Shown here: in pieces, positions 16,700 to 25,132 of the stretch | How the letters are laid out: each line of letters opens with the position of its first letter | Position numbering within the stretch: position 1 is the first letter of the stretch | Assembly (NCBI GenBank): GCA_003141675.1 | Contig: PLND01000051.1 | Span: forward strand, 8,374-68,336 | DNA from: Anaerolineae bacterium | Lineage (GTDB): Bacteria; Chloroflexota; Anaerolineae; Anaerolineales; RBG-16-64-43 | Direction of reading: 5' to 3' | Length of the DNA: 59,963 nucleotides | Program-made: the position numbers and the translations under genes | The notes under the pieces: generated by a model | Told to the model about the DNA's origin: nothing | The model's database searches: none | The model's input: only the letters and a program-made list of their open reading frames with translations

Positions 16700-19183
16700 C
16701 TATTCTTTCGGATTTTCAGCGTGCATCGTGCGCAACGCCCACAAGGCTTCGAACGCCGGGCTGCGCACGGAATTCTCGCTGTCGCTTAACCCCATGCATA
16801 AATCTTGAAGGAAACGATTCTCAGCCATGGCTCCGAGCGCTTCAATCGCGGCGGCCCGCTGGCGTGGCTCCCCCTCGCGGATGGCGCGCTCCAGCATGGC
16901 CAAGGTCGGCGCACCGGGCGCCAGTCCGGTTTTTCGTTGCGTGGCAAACGACACTAGCCAGGGCAAATTCGCGGGGGAAGGCATAAGAACAAGCGGAGAT
17001 TCGGTTTCCCCATGCAGCCGTTCCACGGCTTGAGCCGCCGCCGACTTCACCGCCCATTGTCCGTCTTCCAGCTGCACCCGTTCGAGAATTTCCAGGGCCC
17101 AGGGTTGCCCGGTGCGCGCCAGGCCGAATACCGCTGCGCGGCGGACCAGGAGTTCTGCGTCTTGGATGGCTTCCCGCAGGATGCCGTGCCCTTCGACCGG
17201 ATCGAGCGAAAGCCCCTCGGCGACGGCGCGGCGCAGGTCATCCTCGCCCTGAAGGAGAATCTGGCCCAGGACGTCGATGGCGGCGTGGGAAGCGATCCGG
17301 CCGAGGGCCAGCGCGCCGGCCCAACGCAACTCCCGCGAATCGGATTCCATCTGTTTGGAGAGGAGCTCCACCGCGCTCTGATCGCCCATCGCACCCAGGC
17401 CCAACGCCGCAAGGATCCGTGCTTCCAGGTCGGAATCCGGAGAGGATAGAAGTTGTCGAAAGAGGGTGGTTGCAGACGCGTCCCGGCTGTTGAGGAATGC
17501 GCAAAGCGCCCGGGCGCGGAGCGGGAACGGCTGGCTGGGGGTGCGCACCACTTTCATCAGCCGGCGGAAAACCTCCACCCGCCAGCCGGCGGTGGGCGGG
17601 GCATCCCGCAGCCAGGCGGCAACGTGGAGCAGCTTCCACCCGTCTTCCACCATCGGGGGCATTTGCGCCTCGCCGGTGCCGGCGTCTTCTTCTTTTATTA
17701 CCGTTGGTGTGAGCCGGGCCGAGACGAGGGTTGAAACGTCGCCCTGCGCCGCCAGTGCGATGGCCGAAAGTTCCGCCAGCGGCGTGCGAGAATTGGAGAG
17801 AAAGGAGGACAGATTTTCCTCTTTGCCCAGTGCGAAGGAGGAGAGCCTCGCGGCGATGACCATATGGCCGAAGGTGACCCGCCCGGCGGGCCGTCTCCGC
17901 AGTATGCCATGCGCGACCATGTCATCGAAGAAATCTTCCACCGGCGGCAGCGATTTCTCCGAATGCGGCCAGGCCAGTGCCAGGGCGGTTTCCACCTGTT
18001 TGCGCGTGGGGGCGGAAACATTTTCCGCGATCATCTCCCGAACAACCTGGGCCAAGGCCTCTTCGGCAGCAGGAGGCAGATGGCGGGCAACATATGCTTG
18101 TTGGTCGGAAGCCGCCGTCGTACCCTGCAAATCTCCGCTGAAGGCCGCCCACGCCCGCAGGGTGATGTCGAGCGGTGAAAGGCCGAGCGTTTGCCGGGAG
18201 AGCCAGCCGATGAGTAATGCGGGATCCGCCTTTTCGGTTGTTTTCCGGTCCGATATTATGATTTCCTGCCAGCGCTTTCCCCATTGTTCCAGGAATGTCC
18301 GATGGTCTGCGGGAAGCCAGGGAGCCGGCGTCGCGGCGGCAAATCCCATCGGTCGCCAGTGATTGGTTTCCTCGGGATCGATCGTGACGATCAGCCGTGT
18401 TTTTGGATACTGGGCCATCAGCGTGCGCACCCAATTGCGGACTTCGTCCTGGGCGGGAAACGGGAGCTCGTCGACGGAATCCAAAAGCAGCAGCGAGCCT
18501 TCGCTCTTCAGGCTGCCTTTCAGGTAGGAGGGAATTTGCGCCGACGAAAGTGTTGAGGCGTAATGCGAGACGGCCGCCGCCAGCGGAACCAACGCATCCT
18601 TGGTGGAATTCGGGAGCGCCAGATCGTGGGCATTGACATAGAAAAGCGTCCGGGGGATTCCGGCGGCTGGGGGGTTCGTTTCCACCGACCGCCGCAGCCA
18701 CTCAAGGGTCAACGCGGCCAGTACGGTCGACTTACCGCTTCCCGGCAGACCGGAAAGCAGCAGGTGCGTTTTCAGCGGGAGCAACTGCGGGATGGGGATG
18801 CCGCCCGTGCCGTAGGATTCCGCGAGTTGCGGCCAGTCGGGTGTGAAAGGAAAGAGAGTGGGCGCGTCGTATTCCGGGGGCTGGTCAGGATCCAATGGAG
18901 GCGGGGCGGCGAGCACGCGCGGCGGAAGCAGGATTTCCTCCAGCGCGAATAGATGCGTCACGATATGCGCCGACTGGGCCCACCGCATCAAATCGTTGCG
19001 GTACCCTTGGGCGGCGGTTGTGGTCAAGGCTTCCAGGGCGGTCCGGTAGGATTCGCCCATCGCTTCCCGGAATGAGGCGATCCGCGTGCGGAGCCGGAAG
19101 AGCACAAGCCCCAGCAGGGCGGCGAAGATAAATCCGATCCAGAAGGAAAGCGAGTCGAATTGCCAGTCGGTGAGGAATTTCAT
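16700..19183 (-). CDS. Membrane-anchored NACHT-type NTPase with HEAT repeats
   Basis: An 827-residue STAND-class protein. A membrane helix at about 12-30 is followed by a helical linker and an NTPase domain with P-loop GLPGSGKST (about 145-153) and a NACHT-style Walker B LLLLDSVDEL (231-240). Sensor/winged-helix-like sequences follow to about 480. The C-terminal 300 residues are HEAT-like helical repeats, for example EARILAALGLGAMGDQSAVELL and RELRWAGALALGRIASHAAIDVL. Such proteins act as ligand-triggered oligomeric switches. ATG 19183 is chosen (MKFLTDWQF), 2 bases after the stop of the zinc-ribbon gene; a TTG frame 30 bases upstream is an alternative. Tight spacing implies co-transcription and possibly a shared function. 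NACHT proteins occur in both signalling and antiphage defence, but no nuclease effector is attached here. Confidence 0.8.
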   Translation of the reverse strand: MKFLTDWQFDSLSFWIGFIFAALLGLVLFRLRTRIASFREAMGESYRTALEALTTTAAQGYRNDLMRWAQSAHIVTHLFALEEILLPPRVLAAPPPLDPDQPPEYDAPTLFPFTPDWPQLAESYGTGGIPIPQLLPLKTHLLLSGLPGSGKSTVLAALTLEWLRRSVETNPPAAGIPRTLFYVNAHDLALPNSTKDALVPLAAAVSHYASTLSSAQIPSYLKGSLKSEGSLLLLDSVDELPFPAQDEVRNWVRTLMAQYPKTRLIVTIDPEETNHWRPMGFAAATPAPWLPADHRTFLEQWGKRWQEIIISDRKTTEKADPALLIGWLSRQTLGLSPLDITLRAWAAFSGDLQGTTAASDQQAYVARHLPPAAEEALAQVVREMIAENVSAPTRKQVETALALAWPHSEKSLPPVEDFFDDMVAHGILRRRPAGRVTFGHMVIAARLSSFALGKEENLSSFLSNSRTPLAELSAIALAAQGDVSTLVSARLTPTVIKEEDAGTGEAQMPPMVEDGWKLLHVAAWLRDAPPTAGWRVEVFRRLMKVVRTPSQPFPLRARALCAFLNSRDASATTLFRQLLSSPDSDLEARILAALGLGAMGDQSAVELLSKQMESDSRELRWAGALALGRIASHAAIDVLGQILLQGEDDLRRAVAEGLSLDPVEGHGILREAIQDAELLVRRAAVFGLARTGQPWALEILERVQLEDGQWAVKSAAAQAVERLHGETESPLVLMPSPANLPWLVSFATQRKTGLAPGAPTLAMLERAIREGEPRQRAAAIEALGAMAENRFLQDLCMGLSDSENSVRSPAFEALWALRTMHAENPKE

Positions 19184-19185
19184 GC

Positions 19186-19887
19186 CTATCCCATGTAAAG
19201 GATCCGTCCGCAATTACCGCATTGGATGATTTCCTGCCCGGAACGCGCGGAGTCGATGCGGGCCGATGATGGAGCCACTCCGCAGGCGCCGCAGGCGCCG
19301 CTTTCAAACCGGACGACTGCCATTCCATGTTTGCTCCGCCGCAAGGCGGAATATTTTTCCAGATCTTCGGCGGTCACGGCCGAGACCGCCGCTTCCCGCT
19401 GGTATCCGATCGTCTCGAGCGTAGTTTGCAGGAGGGCTTGTTCCGCGAGGAGCTTCTCGTCCTGCGCCGCTCGTAGCCGCTCCCGCTCCTCGCGCGCCGC
19501 TTGCGCGGCGGCCACGGCTTTCTCGGATTCTTCGCTCCGGATCATCGACTGCAATTGCCGTTCTTCGAGGACGGAGAGGTATCGGCGCAGGGCGGCGGAC
19601 TCATCTTGAAGGTCCTGCAATTCCTTGGGGTTGGAAACTCCGCCGCTATACAACGTTTTATCGGTTTCCGTAATCCGCTGCTGCTGCCCCCGGGTTTCCT
19701 CTTCGGCCCGGAGGAGATCCTTTTTAGCGTCCTCCAGCCGGGCGCGGGCGTTTTCCTCGTCCGCCCGGGCGCGATCCAGTTCCGGGTGATTCTTGAGGCC
19801 CGCTTCGATTTCCGACAGCCGAGCCTGATGGGAATCAATCTGACCGTCCAGGGTTTGCAGTCGGAAAAGGTTGGAAATACGCGTCAC
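19186..19887 (-). CDS. Coiled-coil protein with C4 zinc ribbon (zf-RING_7/DUF164 type)
   Basis: A 233-residue protein: a long antiparallel coiled coil (about 1-175, rich in Glu, Arg, Ala and Leu) followed by a C-terminal four-Cys zinc ribbon with CGACG and CGNCGR. This is the architecture of the DUF164/zf-RING_7 family, proposed to bind RNA, ribosomes or motility factors in various bacteria; its role is unsettled. I place the start at GTG 19887 because TATAAT ends only 7 bases before it, so the transcript probably begins at the start codon (leaderless); an ORF extending to 20040 would run through the promoter. It heads a minus-strand run with the NACHT/HEAT gene 2 bases downstream. Confidence 0.85.
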   Translation of the reverse strand: MTRISNLFRLQTLDGQIDSHQARLSEIEAGLKNHPELDRARADEENARARLEDAKKDLLRAEEETRGQQQRITETDKTLYSGGVSNPKELQDLQDESAALRRYLSVLEERQLQSMIRSEESEKAVAAAQAAREERERLRAAQDEKLLAEQALLQTTLETIGYQREAAVSAVTAEDLEKYSALRRSKHGMAVVRFESGACGACGVAPSSARIDSARSGQEIIQCGNCGRILYMG

Positions 19888-19894
19888 GGGTTGA

Positions 19895-19922
19895 ATTATA
19901 GGGCAAATAGGAAGCAAGTCAA
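19895..19922 (-). promoter_or_regulatory. Promoter of the zinc-ribbon gene (leaderless)
   Basis: On the minus strand: TTGACT (19922-19917), 16-base spacer, TATAAT (19900-19895), then 7 bases to GTG at 19887. The predicted transcription start coincides with the start codon. Confidence 0.75.
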
Positions 19923-19938
19923 CACGCGATCCCTTGGA

Positions 19939-19967
19939 TTGACCTGACTTTTTCCGGGCGGTACAAT
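19939..19967 (+). promoter_or_regulatory. Promoter of the first DUF3048 gene
   Basis: TTGACC (19939-19944), 17-base spacer, TACAAT (19962-19967), about 30 bases before the ATG with CGGAGG in between. It is divergent from the zinc-ribbon promoter 17 bases away. Confidence 0.75.
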
Positions 19968-19997
19968 CCGAACGGTTTTTCCTATCGGAGGCAAAGT

Positions 19998-21227
19998 ATG
20001 AATCAACCCAAACAGTTTTTATTGCGCCGATGCGCCCCATTGTTCCTGCTCGTCCTTGCGCAAGCGTGCAATCTTGGAGTGCAGCGTCCTATGTCCACCT
20101 TGCTGCCCTTCCACGTAACGGAAACATCAGCCAAACTTGGGAACGTGACAGCAACGTCGGCGGCGGGTGCCACGGCAACCGGTACGCCGACCTCCATTCC
20201 ACCCACTCCGACCAAGACGCCGATCCCTCTGGTGTATCCGGTCGGGCCTTCGGGGTTCCCTTCGAACGTCGATCCCCTCACCGGACTAGTGGTGAGCGAC
20301 CCGACCCTCCTGGATCGCAGACCCCTGGCGATCAAAGTCTCCAATTTCCCGCGCACCGCCCGGCCGCAAGCCGGACTTTCGAAAGCGGATGTCCTCTGGG
20401 AGTTCTACACCGAGTTCGGCAACACGCGTTGGATTGCGATGTTCTACGGCCAGGATGCCGAGAAAGTGGGGCCGATCCGTTCGGCGCGCGTTCTGGATAC
20501 GCGGATCGTGCCTTTGTATGACGCCATTCTGGTCCACGTCCAGGCCTATGAGACCGTCTGGACGGAAATCAGCAAATCCGGGATTGATACGATCAACGAA
20601 TTCCCGGCCTCCTGTCCTGCTATCTGCCGCGATGCGAACGAACAGGTCGTGGAGAATAGCGCATTCGGAAATACCGTCGAACTGACCAAATACGCCAAAC
20701 GGATCGGTTTGCTCTCCGGTGGGCGGCCCAACCTCGACGGGATGGTGTTTGATCCGGCGGCGCCGGCCGGAGCCAATCCCTCCACCGGCGTGTTTATATA
20801 TTTTTCGTCCTCCGCGCAAGCGGAATGGAAATACGATCCCTCCAGCGGGCGCTATATCCGGCAGTCCGAAAAGGACATCACCGGCGCGATGATTCCGCTC
20901 ACCGATAGGACAACTGGAGCGCAGCTCGCGGTGGACAACGTCCTTGTCCTGGACGTCGACATCTTCGGATATGCCGGGAAGACGGGCAGCGGGGAACAAT
21001 TGGACATGGATCTGTCCACGTCCGGGACGGGATATTTCTACCGCGACGGGATTGTCGTGCAGGGAAAATGGAAGAGCGGAGGCCCCAACGCGCCGCTTCA
21101 ATTCGTGGATCAAAACGGTCAGAACTACCCGCTGCACCCGGGTACGACGTATATCGCCATTCTTGGGAACGGTTCCACGGGCGGCCGCACGGCGTCGACG
21201 GAATATCGGTTCTTCAACGTGCCGTAA
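19998..21227 (+). CDS. DUF3048 (YerB-like) secreted lipoprotein, paralogue 1
   Basis: A 409-residue exported protein. An N-terminal hydrophobic segment ends in LVLAQAC, a plausible but imperfect lipobox (Cys24). A Thr/Ala/Pro-rich stalk (about 45-78) is followed by the two-part DUF3048 fold: DPLTGL...LLDRRPLAIKVSNFPRTARPQAGLSKADVLWEF (about 93-135), KVGPIRSAR, then a C-terminal half with PLTDRTTGAQLAVDNVLVL and GTGYFYRDGIVVQGKW. The family's biochemical role is unknown; the B. subtilis member YerB is a lipoprotein. The upstream CGGAGG and strong promoter support the start. A second paralogue follows 140 bases downstream. Confidence 0.88.
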   Translation: MNQPKQFLLRRCAPLFLLVLAQACNLGVQRPMSTLLPFHVTETSAKLGNVTATSAAGATATGTPTSIPPTPTKTPIPLVYPVGPSGFPSNVDPLTGLVVSDPTLLDRRPLAIKVSNFPRTARPQAGLSKADVLWEFYTEFGNTRWIAMFYGQDAEKVGPIRSARVLDTRIVPLYDAILVHVQAYETVWTEISKSGIDTINEFPASCPAICRDANEQVVENSAFGNTVELTKYAKRIGLLSGGRPNLDGMVFDPAAPAGANPSTGVFIYFSSSAQAEWKYDPSSGRYIRQSEKDITGAMIPLTDRTTGAQLAVDNVLVLDVDIFGYAGKTGSGEQLDMDLSTSGTGYFYRDGIVVQGKWKSGGPNAPLQFVDQNGQNYPLHPGTTYIAILGNGSTGGRTASTEYRFFNVP

Positions 21228-21367
21228 CTGGTGCGCGGCCGGGATAAAAAGGACGTTATTTACGGATCCCCGATTCTGGTGGATGAAAACGATGCCGTCC
21301 CGGGACGTTTCTCCCTCCCCGTATTTCCGCGCCATGTAGTACAAAGAAGGACATCGACTGGATAAAA

Positions 21368-22588
21368 ATGAACATCCGCAACGAGATCGCTCCGTTGCCA
21401 TCGTGGAAGCGAGGGAAGGCCGGTTTTCCCGCGCCGTGGCAAAAAATTTTTGTGTGGGGAGCTATCGGTTTCTTTGGATTGGCCGGATGCAGTTCGCCCG
21501 CTCGCACATCCATCTCCGAACCTGTGCAATCGGTGACGGATCAAACCACCGCGGCCACGGCATTCTCACCCACGGATACGCCAACCCCTATCGACATCGC
21601 TACGCCAACCCAGACCAATATGCCCGCGATCATCAATCCCCTCACCGGGCTTCCGGTCTCCGATGCATCGCTCATCCAGCGGCGTCCGCTGGCCATCAAA
21701 ATTTCGAATTATCCGCGCACGGCACGGCCCCAGGCCGGGCTTTCGTATGCGGACTTGCTGTTCGAGTTCTACCAGGAATATGGGTTGACCCGCTGGCAGG
21801 CGATTTATCTGAGCCGCGACGTGGACAAGGTCGGCCCGATCCGTTCCGGCCGGAGAATCGACGTGCCGCTGATGCGGGCGTACCAATCCATGCTGACCTT
21901 CTGCGCCGAGTTTGACACCACCTGGGATTACATGGATGAAGAGGGCGTTCGCAATCTGCTGTTGTATTACGGGCCGGTCGGCCCGCCGGCGATGTGGCGG
22001 GATAACGCCCAGATCCCGATCAACGGAATCTATGGGAATACCGCCGAGCTTCGCAAGGCGGCCAAATATCTGAAAATACCCGATATCGTTCCGGACCTCA
22101 ATGGCATGGTGTTTTCCGAACCCCCGCCCGCGATGAGCTCCAAAGGCTCCTTGCTGAGGGTGAGATTTCCCTCCGACACCGCGATCGCCGAATGGCAATA
22201 CAACCCTTCGGACGGGAAATACTACCGCTGGTCCGAAACCGACAAAGGCGGCATGGCGCCGCTCACGGACCGGCTGACCGGGGAGCAGCTTTCCGTTTCC
22301 AACCTGATCGTCGTCTACGTCAACTTCATCCAGCGCAACGGGGACCAGATATACGAGTTGGAACTTTTCGGCGAGGGGAAAGCGCTCTTTTTCCGGGACG
22401 GGATGGAGGAAAACGGAGGCTGGCGGCTTCCGAAAATCGACCGCCCGCTGCAGTTCTTCGGTCCGGACGGACCGTTTGATTTAAAACCGGGAGTATCCTG
22501 GATCGTTCTGGTGGAAGATTCCTCGACCGAAACCCAGACCGGGGACGCCTGGGAGGTTAAATTCGGCCAGCCCACCATGGGAACGTAA
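21368..22588 (+). CDS. DUF3048 (YerB-like) secreted lipoprotein, paralogue 2
   Basis: A 406-residue lipoprotein. The N-terminus is long and basic, then FVWGAIGFFGLAGC provides a good lipobox (LAGC, Cys near 41), a Thr/Pro-rich stalk to about 85, and the DUF3048 core. Core motifs parallel the preceding gene: NPLTGLPVSD, RRPLAIKISNYPRTARPQAGLSYADLLFEF, KVGPIRSGR, PLTDRLTGEQLSVSNLIVV, ALFFRDGMEENGGWRLP. The shared motifs and tandem arrangement indicate an old gene duplication. The ATG lacks a strong Shine-Dalgarno; the N-terminus before the hydrophobic segment could be shorter. Followed by 246 bases without a gene. Confidence 0.87.
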   Translation: MNIRNEIAPLPSWKRGKAGFPAPWQKIFVWGAIGFFGLAGCSSPARTSISEPVQSVTDQTTAATAFSPTDTPTPIDIATPTQTNMPAIINPLTGLPVSDASLIQRRPLAIKISNYPRTARPQAGLSYADLLFEFYQEYGLTRWQAIYLSRDVDKVGPIRSGRRIDVPLMRAYQSMLTFCAEFDTTWDYMDEEGVRNLLLYYGPVGPPAMWRDNAQIPINGIYGNTAELRKAAKYLKIPDIVPDLNGMVFSEPPPAMSSKGSLLRVRFPSDTAIAEWQYNPSDGKYYRWSETDKGGMAPLTDRLTGEQLSVSNLIVVYVNFIQRNGDQIYELELFGEGKALFFRDGMEENGGWRLPKIDRPLQFFGPDGPFDLKPGVSWIVLVEDSSTETQTGDAWEVKFGQPTMGT

Positions 22589-22834
22589 TAAATCTACAAT
22601 GTAATTCCTCAGCCACGCTTAGGTTGCTAAAAAAGATGTATGCGGATTCCGCAGATTCGAAAGAATACGCGGGTACTCCTTCGCTAAAAAAAAATCATAT
22701 GATGTTTTTTTATTTTCCCTCCGCGGACCTGTTCTTCCTGTAAAGGGGGTTTAAAACATTTTCTAATATTCCAGAGTCAGATTTGTTGCCTTTGAATTAC
22801 CCCGGCAGATAAATCGTCCCCTTTCCCTGAAAAC

Positions 22835-25036
22835 TTAGGTAGGAATTTCCAGCGACGAATCGCCGATCGGCGGGAAGGGGTTGCGGATCGCCGGTAGGTA
22901 TAAATCGCGCACGTATTCCTTGAGCATCCGCCGGGTGTTGAAGGTCGGTGCGATCGTGCGGATGGATTCCTTGATCCGCGCGATCCATTCCAAGGGGATG
23001 TTGTCGGCCGAGCGGTTCTCGTAATAGAGAGGAACGATTTCGTTTTCCAAGAGGGAGAAAAGCGATTCCGTATCCTGGGTGTCTTGCACTTCGGCCGTCT
23101 GGTCCTGGTTATCCTCCCCGATCGCCCAGCCGTTTCGTCCGTTATATCCCTCGCGCCACCAACCATCGAGCACGGATAAGTTCAGCGCCCCGTTCAAGGC
23201 GGCTTTTTGTCCGCTGGTGCCCGATGCTTCCAGCGGCCTCAGCGGCGTGTTGAGCCAGACGTCCACCCCTTGGACCAGATAGCGGGCCAGATCGAGATCG
23301 TAATCTTCCAGAAAAATAAAACGGCCGCCGGATTCAAACCGTTTGGCGAACTGATACACCTCCTGCAACAGACGCTTGGCCGGCTCGTCGGCCGGGTGCG
23401 CCTTCCCGGAAAAAATGATTTGCACCGGAAGGTTGGGGCGGTTCAGGAGCGCCAGCAGCCGCTCTGGCCGATGCAGCAGCAACCCGGCCCGTTTGTAGAT
23501 GGTAAACCGGCGCGCAAAGCCGATGGTCAGCACGTTCGGATCCAGCAGGACTCCGGCGTTGACCACCTGGATCGGATGGAGTTTTCCCGACAACCATTGC
23601 TTGCGGGAGCGGTCGCGGATGTGGGCGGCCAGACGCCGTTTGAGATGGATGCGCGCCTCCCATAATTTCTCGTCGGGAATGTCGGAAATATGATCCCAGA
23701 CAGCTTGCTCGTCCATCCGCTCGCGCCAACCCTCGCCCAGATATTTATCGAACAGGTAGCCCATCCGGCGCGCGAGCCAAGTTTCCGTGTGGATTCCGTT
23801 TGTGATATGGCGGATCGGCACCTTGTCTTCTGGGAGAGAGGGCCAGAGGTGGTTGTACATTTTACGCGATACCCGGCCGTGAATCTCGGAAACTCCGTTG
23901 GCATGGTTCGAAAGGTGCAGGGCCAGTACCGGCATGCTGAACGTTTCACCCCAGGATTGGTGATGGCATGCCAGGTTGAGAAACGCATCGCGCTCCAAAC
24001 CCAGTTGGGGCCAGTACTGCGAGAAGAATTTGTCCATCAGCCAAAGCGGGAATTCATCCGCTCCGGCCGGTACGGGGGTGTGCGTGGTAAAGATCGTCGA
24101 TTGCTTGACGATATCCATCGCCTCCGGAAAGCTCCGGCCGGCGGCGACATACTCGCGGGCGCGCTCGAGGAGCGCGAACGCCGAATGCCCTTCATTGAGA
24201 TGCCAGGCGGTGGGGTTGTACCCGAGCGCGCGCAGCGCGCGCACGCCGCCGATCCCCAGGATGATCTCCTGCGATATTCTCTGTTCTAGTTCGGCGGTAT
24301 ATAAGCGCGCCGTGAGTTCGCGGTCCACGGGCGAGTTGCTCTCGACGTTGCTGTCGAGGAGGTAGAGCGGAACCCGCCCCACACGGACTTGCCATAATCT
24401 GGCGGCAAGGTCACGTCCTGGAAGGGAGACGCTGACGGTGAGCGGGTCGCCGTTGCGTCCCACAACCGGCCATACCGGAAGGTTGGCGAAGTCGAGGGGC
24501 TCATAGAGCGCTTCCTGCCAGCCGTCTTCGGTGATGGTTTGGCGGAAGTATCCGAGCGTATATAAAAAACCCAACCCCACCAACGGGATGCCCAAATCGC
24601 TGGCTTCCTTGATGTGATCTCCGGCCAGCACCCCCAGACCACCCGCGTACCCTTGAATTGATTCGTGCAATCCATATTCGGTGGAAATGTAAGCGATCGG
24701 CCGGTTAAGAAGGTCGGGATTTTCCCTCTGGTACCAGGTTTTGGAGGTGCTCAGGTAATGGTCGAAAAGCTCCATCACCCGGTCGTAGGTTTGAAGATAA
24801 TCCACGTTGGAAATTGCGGCGTTCAATTGCGGGCGCTTGATCTGCCGAAGAAATTGGACCGGGTTGTGATGGACTTCCTCCCACAGTGAGTAGTCGATCC
24901 GGCTGAATAGGTTTTGGGCTTCCGGATGCCACGTCCAGCGCAGGTTGTAGGCCAGGTCCGGCAATCTGCCGATCCGTTTGGGCAGCGAGAGCTCCTTGGC
25001 GATGGGGGGTTCGATCGCGAGGAAATCTTCCAGCAT
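22835..25036 (-). CDS. glgP: Alpha-glucan phosphorylase (GT35, short glycogen-phosphorylase type)
   Basis: Releases glucose-1-phosphate from alpha-1,4-glucans such as glycogen or maltodextrin. The 733-residue chain is the shorter bacterial/archaeal form with an N-terminal DUF3417-like segment (LPDLAYNLRWTWHPEAQ). Key motifs follow: AYISTEYGLHESIQGYAGGLGVLAGDH, HLNEGHSAFALLE, TTHTPVPAGADEF, HITNGIHTETWL, FARRFTIYKRAGLL, FSGKAHPADEPAKRLLQ, and the pyridoxal-phosphate Lys region LEASGTSGQKAALNGALNLSVLDGWW near 615. The gene is complete. It stands alone on the minus strand with no other glycogen gene in view; a TATATT lies about 60 bases upstream. Confidence 0.93.
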   Translation of the reverse strand: MLEDFLAIEPPIAKELSLPKRIGRLPDLAYNLRWTWHPEAQNLFSRIDYSLWEEVHHNPVQFLRQIKRPQLNAAISNVDYLQTYDRVMELFDHYLSTSKTWYQRENPDLLNRPIAYISTEYGLHESIQGYAGGLGVLAGDHIKEASDLGIPLVGLGFLYTLGYFRQTITEDGWQEALYEPLDFANLPVWPVVGRNGDPLTVSVSLPGRDLAARLWQVRVGRVPLYLLDSNVESNSPVDRELTARLYTAELEQRISQEIILGIGGVRALRALGYNPTAWHLNEGHSAFALLERAREYVAAGRSFPEAMDIVKQSTIFTTHTPVPAGADEFPLWLMDKFFSQYWPQLGLERDAFLNLACHHQSWGETFSMPVLALHLSNHANGVSEIHGRVSRKMYNHLWPSLPEDKVPIRHITNGIHTETWLARRMGYLFDKYLGEGWRERMDEQAVWDHISDIPDEKLWEARIHLKRRLAAHIRDRSRKQWLSGKLHPIQVVNAGVLLDPNVLTIGFARRFTIYKRAGLLLHRPERLLALLNRPNLPVQIIFSGKAHPADEPAKRLLQEVYQFAKRFESGGRFIFLEDYDLDLARYLVQGVDVWLNTPLRPLEASGTSGQKAALNGALNLSVLDGWWREGYNGRNGWAIGEDNQDQTAEVQDTQDTESLFSLLENEIVPLYYENRSADNIPLEWIARIKESIRTIAPTFNTRRMLKEYVRDLYLPAIRNPFPPIGDSSLEIPT

Positions 25037-25132
25037 TGGACGTCTCCAGTCCTATTCCCGGGGGAAATCCTTTTCCAAAGACTCGGGATAGGAGAATATA
25101 TCACACGGGCGAGGATTCCGCAGCCGGGTGGA

